DNA from: Microbacterium sp. ET2
GTDB lineage: Bacteria; Actinomycetota; Actinomycetes; Actinomycetales; Microbacteriaceae
Reading direction: 5' to 3'
Assembly: GCF_030347395.1 (NCBI RefSeq)
Contig: NZ_CP128170.1
Span: 1,798,001-1,862,000 of the forward strand
DNA: 64,000 nt
In this document: in pieces, positions 55,231 to 63,023 of the stretch
Numbering within the stretch: position 1 is the stretch's first letter
How the letters are laid out: each line of letters starts with the position of its first letter
The notes under the pieces: model-generated
Databases searched by the model: none
What the model was told of the DNA's origin: nothing
The model's input: the letters and a program-made list of their open reading frames with translations, nothing else
Made by a program: the position numbers and the translations under genes

Positions 55231-55260
55231 GGGTGCCCCGCCGCGAGGGACGGGGCACCC
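55231..55260 (-). promoter_or_regulatory. Hairpin after the precursor gene (attenuator-like)
   Basis: GGGTGCCCCG (55231-55240) pairs perfectly with CGGGGCACCC (55251-55260) over a 10-nt loop. It lies 8 nt beyond the candidate precursor stop and before the cyclodehydratase start. Such hairpins after RiPP precursor genes let the peptide be made in excess of the enzymes. Confidence 0.6.
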
Positions 55261-55268
55261 GGCGGTCC

Positions 55269-55376
55269 TTAGGACCAGGCGAACGCGGTGGACACGTGTC
55301 CGTGGTTGTTCGCGTTGGGCGCGAGGATCTGGTCCTCGGAACGCTCCGTCGCAACCTGCGTGATGGTGATCTGCAT
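55269..55376 (-). CDS. Candidate RiPP precursor peptide
   Basis: A 35-residue peptide from ATG 55376, beginning MQITITQVATERSEDQILAP and ending with a core-like NNHGHVSTAFAWS. GGGGGTGA lies 5 nt upstream of the start, and the start is 5 nt after the stop of the transporter gene, so it is cotranscribed with the transporters and the YcaO enzymes. The acidic first half (ERSED) suits a leader. The second half offers Ser29, Thr30 and Ser35 for heterocyclisation and His25 and His27 for metal binding. There is no Cys. Cleavage site unknown; no protease gene is in the operon. Confidence 0.7.
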   Translation of the reverse strand: MQITITQVATERSEDQILAPNANNHGHVSTAFAWS

Positions 55377-55381
55377 ATTCG

Positions 55382-57157
55382 TCACCCCCTTCTTCCTTCT
55401 CGTGCGCCGACCCGGATGGTCGAGGCGTCGGGGTCTTCGAGGGCGAGCAGCGAGCGGTATCGCGGGTCGTCGGTGAGCGTGTCGTGGGTGCCGTCTGCGA
55501 TGACGCGGCCGTCTTCGATCAGCACGACGCGCGGCATCCGGCGGATGGTGGATACCCGGTGTGCGATGACGATGGTGGTCCGTCCGAATCGGACGCGGGC
55601 GAGGGTGTCGGCGAGGTCGCGTTCCAGGATGGTGTCGAGGTTGGCTGACGCCTCGTCGAGGATGAGCACGGCGGCATCGCGGAGCATCGCCTGCGCGATC
55701 GCCACTCGTTGCCGTTGCCCACCGGACAGTGCGGTGCCCCGTTCCCCGACAGGTTCGTCGAATCCCCGGGCGAATGTGGCGACGGTGTCGGCGAGGCCTG
55801 CTCGTTGCACGGCTTCTTCCAGCTGGGCGTCGGTGGCGTCGGGGTGGGCGAGCAGGAGGTTGTCGCGGAGGGACCCGCGGAAGATGAAGGGGTGTTGCGG
55901 GATGAGGGCAACTTCCCGGCGGGCGGTGTCGGGGGTGAGGGTGCGGAGCGGTCGTCCGTCGAGGAGGATGCTGCCGGAGGTCGGGTCCCACAGCCTGGTG
56001 AGCAGCCGGGCGATGGTGGACTTTCCCGCTCCCGAGGCGCCGACGAGCGCCAGGTGTTCGCCGGGTTGAATGTCGAGGTCGAGGCCGTCGAGCACGAGAT
56101 GTTCCGCGGTGTACCCGAACGTCACGTCGCGCAGTTGAACCGCCCCGGCGCCCAGGCCGGGACGGGTGTCGTCTCCTGGGAAGACCTCGTCGGGTTCGTC
56201 GAGGAGAGAGAGGATGCGGGTCGCTGCTGCGGACATCTCGCCGATGCGCTGCAGCATCGCAAAGGCCCCGGCGGCGGGGACGATCGACGCCGTCGCGAGC
56301 ACAGTCGCCGGCGGGATCAGGACCGGATCGATCGCTCCTGCCGCGGCCGCGCCGACGAGGATCAGGAGGAAGCTGAAGGTGGTGGCGGCCACCACGAGGT
56401 CGGCGAGACCGGCTTCGAGCGCGCTGCGGAGTGAGAAGCGCCGTTTCGCGGATTGCACGGCGCGGGTGTGTGCCAAGACCGTGTCGCGGTGCTGGCCGGC
56501 GAGATCGAGGGCGGCGATGTCTCGGCGGGACTCCATTCCCTCGAACGTGGTCGCGCGCAACGCGCCCAAACGTTCCCGGATGTCCGCGCCTTGCCGTGTC
56601 TGCGCTGGGGCGAGCAGCCACGGCACTGTTAGTAGCAGGGCGATCCCGACCGGGACGACCAGCCCCACGGGGCCGACGAGGATGACGAGCGCGATGCCGA
56701 ACGGAACGGGGGTGAGGAGGGCGTTCAGCGCGGCGCCGAGGGTGTGGGCGTAGAACCACTCCATTGCTTCGACATCGCCCATGGCGGTCCCGGTGACCTC
56801 CCCGGCGCGCCGGCGAGCGGATCGACCGGGCACGATGCGTTCGATCGCGTCGTACACCCGCAAACGGAGCGCGGCGATCACCCGGTAGGCGAGCACGTGA
56901 CTCAGCCAGGACTCGATCCACGTGAACGCGCCGCAGGTCACGATCGCGGCGGCGAGCCCGATCAGTAGGGCCGCCACAATCGCGTCGTCGCCTGCCGTGA
57001 CGACGGAAGCGATCGCGGCGCTGAGCCCAGCCGCGGCAGCGGCTGCCAGCTGATAGGCCGTCATCGACAGCGCTGATCGGATGAACAGTCGGCGATCGGC
57101 GGGAGCGAGCACCGTGAGAAGTCGGAGGACGGGTCGAAGCATCGCCATCGTGCTCAT
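55382..57157 (-). CDS. ABC half-transporter (TMD-NBD), second of a pair
   Basis: A 591-residue exporter-fold half-transporter: six helices in residues about 20-320, then an ATPase domain with Walker A GASGAGKST, signature ALSGGQRQRVAIAQAM and Walker B AVLILDEASANLD. It overlaps the other half-transporter by ATGA, so the two form a heterodimer. Pairs of this sort, like YbtPQ or IrtAB, import metallophores despite the exporter fold; others export peptides. Either direction fits: export of the modified peptide or import of its metal complex. The precursor gene follows 5 nt after its stop. Confidence 0.85.
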   Translation of the reverse strand: MSTMAMLRPVLRLLTVLAPADRRLFIRSALSMTAYQLAAAAAAGLSAAIASVVTAGDDAIVAALLIGLAAAIVTCGAFTWIESWLSHVLAYRVIAALRLRVYDAIERIVPGRSARRRAGEVTGTAMGDVEAMEWFYAHTLGAALNALLTPVPFGIALVILVGPVGLVVPVGIALLLTVPWLLAPAQTRQGADIRERLGALRATTFEGMESRRDIAALDLAGQHRDTVLAHTRAVQSAKRRFSLRSALEAGLADLVVAATTFSFLLILVGAAAAGAIDPVLIPPATVLATASIVPAAGAFAMLQRIGEMSAAATRILSLLDEPDEVFPGDDTRPGLGAGAVQLRDVTFGYTAEHLVLDGLDLDIQPGEHLALVGASGAGKSTIARLLTRLWDPTSGSILLDGRPLRTLTPDTARREVALIPQHPFIFRGSLRDNLLLAHPDATDAQLEEAVQRAGLADTVATFARGFDEPVGERGTALSGGQRQRVAIAQAMLRDAAVLILDEASANLDTILERDLADTLARVRFGRTTIVIAHRVSTIRRMPRVVLIEDGRVIADGTHDTLTDDPRYRSLLALEDPDASTIRVGAREGRRG

Positions 57158-58872
57158 GCCGTGACCTCGTCTCGCTGCGCAGCGTCCAGCTTCGCTAGTG
57201 CTCCGCCGGCGGCGACGAGTTCGTCGTAGCGGCCGTGTTCGAGGACCCGCCCCTCGCCCATGACGAACACCTCGTCGACGTCGCGGATGCTGCTGAGCCG
57301 GTGTGCGACGACCACTGTCGTCACAGGGGCGCCATCGCCGGTGTGTCGGGGAAGACCTGCCAGCAGTGCGCGTTCCCGACGTGTGTCCAGCGCGCTGGTC
57401 GCTTCGTCCAACAGCAGGATCGGAGCGTCGAGGAGCAACGCGCGCGCCACCGCGAGCCGCTGTCGTTGGCCGCCGGACAAGAGAGCGCCGGTATCGCCGA
57501 CCGGAGCATCCAGTCCACCTCGATCGATACTGGCCAGCTCGAGCGCCTGCGCCTTCTCGAGTGCCTCGAGAAGGCGGGCGTCATCGGCTTCCGGTGCGAT
57601 TACGGCGAGGTTGTCGCGCACGGTGCCTGAGAAGATGACCGGATCCTGGGAGACAAGCGCTATCGCCATCCCAGGGGCGGTTTTCTGGACGGCGACGCGA
57701 CCGGAGGTCGGCGTGAGGAAACCAAGCAGGATGTTCGCGATCGTCGACTTGCCGGATCCTGACGCTCCGACGATGGCGACGCGGTTGCCTTCCCGAATTC
57801 GGAGCGAGACATCGCTGAGCGCATCGGTATCGGCTCCGGGGTAGCGGGCGACGACATTCTCGAGCTCAACCGCATAGGGCGCCGCTGCGCCGGCACGAGA
57901 ATCCGGGTGGGCGGCCGCGGAGTCCTGCGCGCGATCGAGCTCGTTGAGGATGCGGCCACCGGCTGAGACCCCGAGATAGCCGGCGTGCCAGTGATTCGCG
58001 AGATCACGAAACGGCCGGTAGGCCTCGAAGGACAGCATCGTCACCAAGAAGAGAGCGGAGGCCGGAAGAGCCCCGGCGTTTACCCGAACGACCGCGACAC
58101 ACAGGACGATGGCAGGACCAGCGAGAAGCAGGAACCCGGTGAGCCCGGACTCGACGAGCGACAGTCGCAGCTGAGCGAGCGTCGCCGTCAGCAGGTTCTC
58201 GCCTGCTGCATGGAGCCGTCGCCGGGTTCGACGCGTCGCGCCGAGCAGTTTCAGCGTCTCCATCCCGCGCATCGCGTCGACAGTGTCTGCGTGCAGCCCG
58301 GAGTACGCCCCCCAGTGATCGTCGCCGCGACGCTGTAGCGCTGCGTCCCAGAGTCGCGGCACAGCTAGTACCGCGATGGCCGCGGCCGCCGCCACGAGCC
58401 CTACGACCGGGTCGATCACCGTGAGGAATGCGATCACGCATACGGCGGTGACGGCGGTGACGACAACTTGGGGGATGTAGCGGGCCACGTACGGCTCAAT
58501 GTTTTCGACCCCGTCGACCAGGAGCGAGTCGGCCTCACCCGCTCGCTGCACACCGGCCGTGATGGGACCGGCGGCTGCGGTTGCGTCCAGCATCTGGGCG
58601 CGTAGTTTCGTCTTCGCTCGCGACGCCGCAGCGTGGGCGGCAATCTCTCGACCCGCGGTGGCGAGGGGCCGAGCGAGAAGAGCGGCTGCCAGCACGATCA
58701 ACGGGACGACAAGGGTAGACAGCGATTCTCCGGTCACGATCCCGGCGAACACGCGCGCCGTCGACACGGCCTGCGTAATCGCGAGGGCGCTGAGCACCAG
58801 CCCCATCACGATTGTGGCGGCGACGGCAACGCGCGCTGGCGCGGCCAGTCGCAGAAGTCGGAGGTGAATCAC
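57154..58872 (-). CDS. ABC half-transporter (TMD-NBD), first of a pair
   Basis: A 572-residue half-transporter from the GTG at 58872 with AAGGA upstream. Six helices are followed by an ATPase domain: Walker A GASGSGKST, signature LLSGGQRQRLAVARAL, Walker B ILLLDEATSALD. The arrangement resembles CydD/IrtB-type proteins. It opens the leftward operon (transporter, transporter, precursor, C-D enzyme, YcaO paralogue). Its promoter region of 50 nt is shared with the FecCD permease gene and contains a Zur/Fur-like box, so both arms should respond to the same metal. Confidence 0.85.
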   Translation of the reverse strand: MIHLRLLRLAAPARVAVAATIVMGLVLSALAITQAVSTARVFAGIVTGESLSTLVVPLIVLAAALLARPLATAGREIAAHAAASRAKTKLRAQMLDATAAAGPITAGVQRAGEADSLLVDGVENIEPYVARYIPQVVVTAVTAVCVIAFLTVIDPVVGLVAAAAAIAVLAVPRLWDAALQRRGDDHWGAYSGLHADTVDAMRGMETLKLLGATRRTRRRLHAAGENLLTATLAQLRLSLVESGLTGFLLLAGPAIVLCVAVVRVNAGALPASALFLVTMLSFEAYRPFRDLANHWHAGYLGVSAGGRILNELDRAQDSAAAHPDSRAGAAAPYAVELENVVARYPGADTDALSDVSLRIREGNRVAIVGASGSGKSTIANILLGFLTPTSGRVAVQKTAPGMAIALVSQDPVIFSGTVRDNLAVIAPEADDARLLEALEKAQALELASIDRGGLDAPVGDTGALLSGGQRQRLAVARALLLDAPILLLDEATSALDTRRERALLAGLPRHTGDGAPVTTVVVAHRLSSIRDVDEVFVMGEGRVLEHGRYDELVAAGGALAKLDAAQRDEVTA

Positions 58873-58892
58873 GGAGTCCTTCGATGTGCAAA

Positions 58893-58907
58893 CGAGAATC
58901 GTTATCA
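58893..58907 (-). promoter_or_regulatory. Zur/Fur-like box in a divergent promoter
   Basis: Minus-strand TGATAACGATTCTCG resembles Fur-superfamily boxes of the TGAxAAxnATTnTCA kind, and its centre holds the dyad AACGA-GAA-TCGTT. It lies 20 nt from the transporter GTG and 15 nt from the permease GTG, so one bound repressor could cover both promoters. Confidence 0.55.
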
Positions 58908-58922
58908 ATAAGCTGTGTTCCT

Positions 58923-60020
58923 GTGTACACGACCAATGCGCCTCCGCGCCACTCCGACGCTCCATCCGGGGTGACATTGGGAGACGCGGCGCGGCGCGCC
59001 CGCCGGCGCGGCGGCGTCCTCCTTGTCGCACTCTGCTTGACACTCGTCGGGTCGGCGATCGTTGCAGTCGGGATCGGTCCCGTGGACGTATCTCCCGCTG
59101 TGGTAGCACGGGTGATCGGCGCTCAACTCGGCCTCCCCCTCGAAGCGACGTGGAGCTCCTCCGAGGAATCGATCGTGTGGCTGATTCGCGTTCCCCGGGT
59201 GCTATTGGGTGCGTTCGTCGGCGCTGTGCTCGCGATGACGGGCGCGGCCATCCAATCGCTCGTGCGCAATCCGCTCGCTGACCCTTACCTGCTGGGAATC
59301 TCATCCGGTGCCTCAACCGGAGCGGCGGCGAGCATCCTGTTCGGCATCGGTTCCGGCCTGGGCGCGATCGCCCTCACCGGTAGCGCGTTCGTCGGAGCGC
59401 TGCTCGCGATCGTGCTCGTCATGACGATCGCGAGAATCGGTGGCCGCTTCGTTCCGTCTCGGTTGATCTTTGCCGGAATCGCCGTTGGCTTTGCTTTGAC
59501 GGCGTTGACGAACTTCCTCGTCTTCGCAAGCGAGTCGCGGGACGGTACGCGCGCGGTGCTCTTCTGGATGCTCGGATCCCTCGGTCAAGCCCGATGGCCC
59601 TCCGTGCCGGTCGGGCTCATCGCCGTTGTCGTCGCGCTCGTCGCCTTCACCCTGTGGGCGCACCGGTTCGATGCGATCGCCATCAGTGACGACACCGCTC
59701 TGGCGCTGGGAACCAACCCCACGCGCTTCCGAGCCGCCGCGGTGATCGTCGTGTGTCTGGTCATCGCGGCCGCCGTGTCTGTGTCCGGCCTCATCGGCTT
59801 CGTGGGTCTCGTTGTGCCGCACATCGTAAGACGCCTCGTCGGCGGGCGGCACAGCATCGTGATCCCGACCTCCGCCGTCCTCGGGGCACTCCTACTCGTC
59901 TGGGCCGACGCCGCAGCTCGCGTCGCTTTCGCGCCACGCGAACTGCCGTTGGGGATCCTTACCGCACTCATCGGGACCCCGCTCCTCATCGCCCTCATCC
60001 GGCGCTCAGCAGAGCGCTGA
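58923..60020 (+). CDS. FecCD-type metallophore ABC permease
   Basis: A 365-residue permease with about ten helices of the BtuC/FecCD family. Recognised segments are VWLIRVPRVLLGAFVGAVLA, GAAIQSLVRNPLADPYLLG, ISSGASTGAA and the C-terminal SGLIGFVGLVVPHIVRRLVG and GILTALIGTPLLIALI. Such permeases carry Fe-siderophores, heme, cobalamin or other chelates. I chose the GTG at 58923 because a TAAGCT -10-like box lies 8 nt upstream, giving a leaderless mRNA; a GTG at 58971 is an alternative. The lipoprotein and ATPase genes follow as one operon. Confidence 0.85.
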   Translation: MYTTNAPPRHSDAPSGVTLGDAARRARRRGGVLLVALCLTLVGSAIVAVGIGPVDVSPAVVARVIGAQLGLPLEATWSSSEESIVWLIRVPRVLLGAFVGAVLAMTGAAIQSLVRNPLADPYLLGISSGASTGAAASILFGIGSGLGAIALTGSAFVGALLAIVLVMTIARIGGRFVPSRLIFAGIAVGFALTALTNFLVFASESRDGTRAVLFWMLGSLGQARWPSVPVGLIAVVVALVAFTLWAHRFDAIAISDDTALALGTNPTRFRAAAVIVVCLVIAAAVSVSGLIGFVGLVVPHIVRRLVGGRHSIVIPTSAVLGALLLVWADAAARVAFAPRELPLGILTALIGTPLLIALIRRSAER

Positions 60021-60076
60021 TTCCTTCGCCCGTCCTTCCTCGCAAGTACCTGCCACCACCCGAAAGAGAGAAACTC

Positions 60077-61069
60077 ATGATCAAGAACCACCTCCGGCGC
60101 CGCTCTGGTGCCGCCCTCGTCGCGGTAGGGGCGCTCGTCGCCCTGACGGCATGCTCCACGGCAACGGCTGAGGCCGAGGCCGAAGGCGCGTACCCGCTCA
60201 CAATCGAGAACTGCGGTGCCGACTTGGAGATCGCGTCCGAACCCGCTTCGGTTCTGACGATCGGGACCTCGGCCATCGCCCTCCTGGACACTGCCGGCGC
60301 CTCGGACCGGATCACCGCCCGGAGCGGCGAATTCGGCGCCGACCTTCCCGAAGGTCTCGACAACCCGCCAACCGACGCGACCATCGTCGATCCCTCCGAC
60401 CCCACCGCCGAGTCCATCATCGGAGCAGAACCCGACATCATCGTCGGCTACGGACTCTTCAATGCCGCCCCGGAAGACATCGCCGCAGCAGGCATCCCTG
60501 AGATCGTGATCGACGGAGAGTGCAGCCACGACGCCGCACTCACGGAGAAGACCGACTTCGACGCGATTTTCGCCGACGTGAGCCGGCTTGCCACCGTGTT
60601 CGGCACCGAGGCTGCCGCCGACGCCAACCTCGAGGAGCTTCGCGCAGAGCTCGACGACCTGACCGCCGCCGCGTCCACGGAAACTGAGCGCGGGACCGCG
60701 GCCGTCGTCTACTACTTCTCCGAATCGTCCACGCTTTCTGCCCGCGGCGGGCAGGGCATCGCCGACGACGTCTTGGACCGCGCCGGCTTCGACAACGTCT
60801 ACGGCGACGAGCCGTCCGTCTACCTCGAGGTGAACGTGGAGACGCTCCTCGACGCCGACCCCGACACCATCGTGCTCGCCTACGGCCTCTACGGGGAAAG
60901 CTACGAGGACGCGAAGGCTCACCTGCTCTCCGAGCCCGGCGTCACCGATCTTGAAGCCGTCAAGGCCGACCGCATCGTAGGAGTACTCGCGTCCGACCTC
61001 TCGCCCGACCCCGGAGCGCTCCGCGGACTGCGTGCCGTGCTCGAGGGCACCGGGCGCCTCTCGCAGTGA
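60077..61069 (+). CDS. Metallophore-binding lipoprotein (periplasmic-type SBP)
   Basis: A 330-residue solute-binding lipoprotein of the FepB/BtuF/PeriBP fold. The signal peptide (residues 1-25) ends in a lipobox LTAC with Cys26 as the lipid anchor. The mature part begins with an acidic Ala-Glu linker. Two lobes follow (around VLTIGTSAIALLDTAGASD and VLDRAGFDNVYGDEPSVYLE). AAAGAGAGAAA precedes the ATG. It captures the chelate outside the cell for the FecCD permease and the ATPase encoded next. The ligand cannot be told from sequence; few His are present, against a free-zinc binding protein of ZnuA type. Confidence 0.85.
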   Translation: MIKNHLRRRSGAALVAVGALVALTACSTATAEAEAEGAYPLTIENCGADLEIASEPASVLTIGTSAIALLDTAGASDRITARSGEFGADLPEGLDNPPTDATIVDPSDPTAESIIGAEPDIIVGYGLFNAAPEDIAAAGIPEIVIDGECSHDAALTEKTDFDAIFADVSRLATVFGTEAAADANLEELRAELDDLTAAASTETERGTAAVVYYFSESSTLSARGGQGIADDVLDRAGFDNVYGDEPSVYLEVNVETLLDADPDTIVLAYGLYGESYEDAKAHLLSEPGVTDLEAVKADRIVGVLASDLSPDPGALRGLRAVLEGTGRLSQ

Positions 61070-61845
61070 TCGACGTCGACGGCTTGGTCGTGCGCTACGG
61101 CCAAGCCGTCGCCGTCGACGATGTAAGTGTTGACCTCCCCACCGGCAGGACGGTCGGGCTGATCGGTCCGAATGGCTCAGGGAAGTCATCCATCGTCCGA
61201 GCCATCTTCGGAGCCATCGATCGGATGCGCGGAACGGTCGTCGTCGACGGCGATGCCCTCGACACGCTCTCCGCACGGGATCGCGCCGAACGGATCGCCG
61301 TCGTGGCCCAGGAAGAACGAACGGGTCTTCCCCTCACGGCGTGGGACTCAGTGATCCTCGGACGTTCCATTCGCATCTCCGGATGGAGCCGCTACCGGCC
61401 CGAAGACGAGGCCGCCGCCGAAGACGCGATGCAACGCGCCGGTGTCGACCACCTCGCCCAGAGGTCGGTCGACACGCTCTCCGGGGGTGAACGCCAGCGT
61501 GTCCTGATCGCCCGAGCCATCACCCAAGGAGCAAGCCACCTGCTCCTCGACGAGCCCACGAACCATCTCGACATCCGCTACCAGCACGAGATCCTCGCAC
61601 TCGTGCGCAGCCTGCCGCTCACCACGCTCGTCGTGCTGCACGACCTGAACCTCGCTGCCCGATACTGCGACGAACTCGTCCTCCTCGACAATGGTCGCGT
61701 GGTCGCCATCGGATCACCGGATGAGATCCTGCAACCCGACCTCATCGCTTCCACGTATGGCATCGGCGCCCGTCGCGCCGACACCGAGGGCGTACCTCAG
61801 CTCACCTTCTTCCCTCTGCCTGACACCGCTCACGTGGGTCGCTGA
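61066..61845 (+). CDS. FepC/BtuD-type ABC ATPase
   Basis: A 259-residue ATPase of metallophore uptake systems. Walker A is GPNGSGKSS at residues about 34-42, the signature LSGGERQRVLIARAI, Walker B HLLLDEPTNHLDI, followed by the switch His in TLVVLHDLNLAARYCDE. Start GTG 61066 overlaps the lipoprotein stop (GTGA). It completes the permease, lipoprotein, ATPase uptake set. Confidence 0.92.
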   Translation: MIDVDGLVVRYGQAVAVDDVSVDLPTGRTVGLIGPNGSGKSSIVRAIFGAIDRMRGTVVVDGDALDTLSARDRAERIAVVAQEERTGLPLTAWDSVILGRSIRISGWSRYRPEDEAAAEDAMQRAGVDHLAQRSVDTLSGGERQRVLIARAITQGASHLLLDEPTNHLDIRYQHEILALVRSLPLTTLVVLHDLNLAARYCDELVLLDNGRVVAIGSPDEILQPDLIASTYGIGARRADTEGVPQLTFFPLPDTAHVGR

Positions 61846-61934
61846 CAGCTCACCGCCAGGCTCAGAGGGACAGACAAGAGCCGGCGGATGCCCGCCGGCC
61901 CTTGAGTCCGAGTGCGCGGCAGGCGCCGCGGCGG

Positions 61935-62231
61935 TCAGTGCTCGTCGTAGTGCTCGCCGTGGGTGGCGTGCTTGTGTCCATCGTGCACGTAATCCACGTG
62001 GTCGTCGTGCTGAACAGCCTCGTGACCACAGTCCGTGCCGTGTGCGTGTTCCGCAACCGTGTGCTCGGCGACGCTCTCGTGCTCGTCGTAGTGATCGCCG
62101 TGCGCCGCGTGGTGGTGCGTGCCGTGGACGTAGTCGACGTGATCGTCGTGCTGAACAGCCTCGTGGCCGCAGTCGGTTCCGTGCTCGTGTTCGGACACTG
62201 TGTGCTCAGCGTGGATCTCAGTCGTGCTCAT
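61935..62231 (-). CDS. His-rich metal-binding protein, internally duplicated
   Basis: A 98-residue protein with 22% or so His by eye. Two near-identical repeats of about 43 residues each carry the order EHTV(S/A)EH, HGTDCGHEAVQHDDHVDYVH, then H-rich HYDEH; Asp, His and one Cys per repeat are well suited to zinc. No signal peptide or helix is seen, so it is a cytoplasmic metal buffer or chaperone. AAGGAGAGAACG precedes ATG 62231. It is encoded after, and overlaps by 14 nt, an ArsR gene on the same strand, so it is probably under that regulator. Confidence 0.85.
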   Translation of the reverse strand: MSTTEIHAEHTVSEHEHGTDCGHEAVQHDDHVDYVHGTHHHAAHGDHYDEHESVAEHTVAEHAHGTDCGHEAVQHDDHVDYVHDGHKHATHGEHYDEH

Positions 62232-62541
62232 CGTTCTCTCCTTTGTCAGAGGGGTCCTCTTCGAGGACGTGGGTGATCGCGTCGTCGACGACATGCGCGA
62301 TGTGGTGGTCCGCGAGCTGATACACCGCTTCTCGTCCCGTGCGTGACACGGTCACAATCCCCGCCTGCCGCAATGTCCGAAGATGCTGCGACACCAGCGG
62401 TTGCGACATCTCGCTGCGTTCCACCAACGCGCTCACCCCGGCGGGCTCCGCGGCCAGCAAGCGCAGGAGGTAGAGGCGAGAAGAGGAGCCCAGGACCTTG
62501 AACAGCGCCGCTGTGGCTTCCAACCCCGCCTCACGTGTCAT
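62218..62541 (-). CDS. ArsR/SmtB-family metalloregulator
   Basis: A 107-residue winged-helix repressor (ATG 62541). HTH segment MSQPLVSQHLRTLRQAGIVTV is typical; the C-terminal helix has His, Asp and Glu residues (LADHHIAHVVDDAITHVLEEDP) that match an alpha-5 metal site of the Zn-sensing SmtB/CzrA class. The frame is open further upstream, where CECCD occurs, but the family start fits MTREAG. It heads an operon with the His-rich protein and diverges from a second ArsR gene. Confidence 0.88.
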   Translation of the reverse strand: MTREAGLEATAALFKVLGSSSRLYLLRLLAAEPAGVSALVERSEMSQPLVSQHLRTLRQAGIVTVSRTGREAVYQLADHHIAHVVDDAITHVLEEDPSDKGENDEHD

Positions 62542-62596
62542 AGGACCATCACAACACTCACATAATCGAATGGCAATACGTTTATGCAATTGGGAA

Positions 62597-62608
62597 TGAT
62601 GATCATCA
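62597..62608. promoter_or_regulatory. Palindrome between two divergent ArsR genes
   Basis: TGATGATCATCA, a perfect 12-bp dyad between the ArsR starts at 62541 (minus) and 62658 (plus). Candidate operator for one or both repressors. Confidence 0.45.
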
Positions 62609-62645
62609 GTGGCTTCCCCCCTGTTGCCCATGTTGAGTGGCGGCG

Positions 62646-62651
62646 TAGTAT
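62646..62651 (+). promoter_or_regulatory. Probable -10 box, leaderless ArsR gene
   Basis: TAGTAT lies 6 nt before the ATG at 62658, with no ribosome-binding site between, consistent with a leaderless transcript. Confidence 0.5.
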
Positions 62652-62657
62652 TTGCGT

Positions 62658-63019
62658 ATGCGCGTAGATAAGCAGGAATGCGGGTATCGGCCGGACAGCT
62701 CCTATGTGGAGCTCGCCGTGGAGGTCTTCGGGATGTTGGCGGACGCCACGCGGGTGCGGATCATCCTTGCGCTGCAGGGCGCGCAGGAGATGTCGGTGAA
62801 CAGCATTGCTGAGGCAGTCGACAAGTCGCCGGCTGGTGTGTCGCAGCACTTGGCGAAGCTCCGTCTTGCGCGGATTGTTGCGACTCGTCAGGAGGGGCAG
62901 AAGGTGTTCTACCGGTTGGAGAATGAGCACGCTTCCCGCCTGGTCGCGGACGCGATTTTCCAGGCGGAGCATTCGTTGGGTGGCACTCCGCACCACCACC
63001 ACGCGGATCGAGCCACTGA

Positions 63020-63023
<4 letters not shown>
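62658..63023 (+). CDS. ArsR/SmtB-family metalloregulator of the CDF exporter
   Basis: A 121-residue repressor (ATG 62658; a TTG at 62652 is also in frame). The winged helix is SVNSIAEAVDKSPAGVSQHL. A Cys (QECGY) lies near the N-terminus, and the C-terminal tail has HHHHAD, both likely metal ligands. Its stop overlaps the CDF gene start (ATGA), so it almost certainly represses that exporter until metal accumulates. Confidence 0.9.

Noticed and set aside
58872..59316. N-terminal extension of the first half-transporter
   Set aside because: Reads antisense into the FecCD gene, Arg-rich, and the GTG at 58872 has AAGGA upstream.
61935..62231. CRISPR-like reading of the repeats in the His-rich gene
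   Set aside because: Just two long repeats in frame within a coding gene, without spacers; it is a protein-level duplication.
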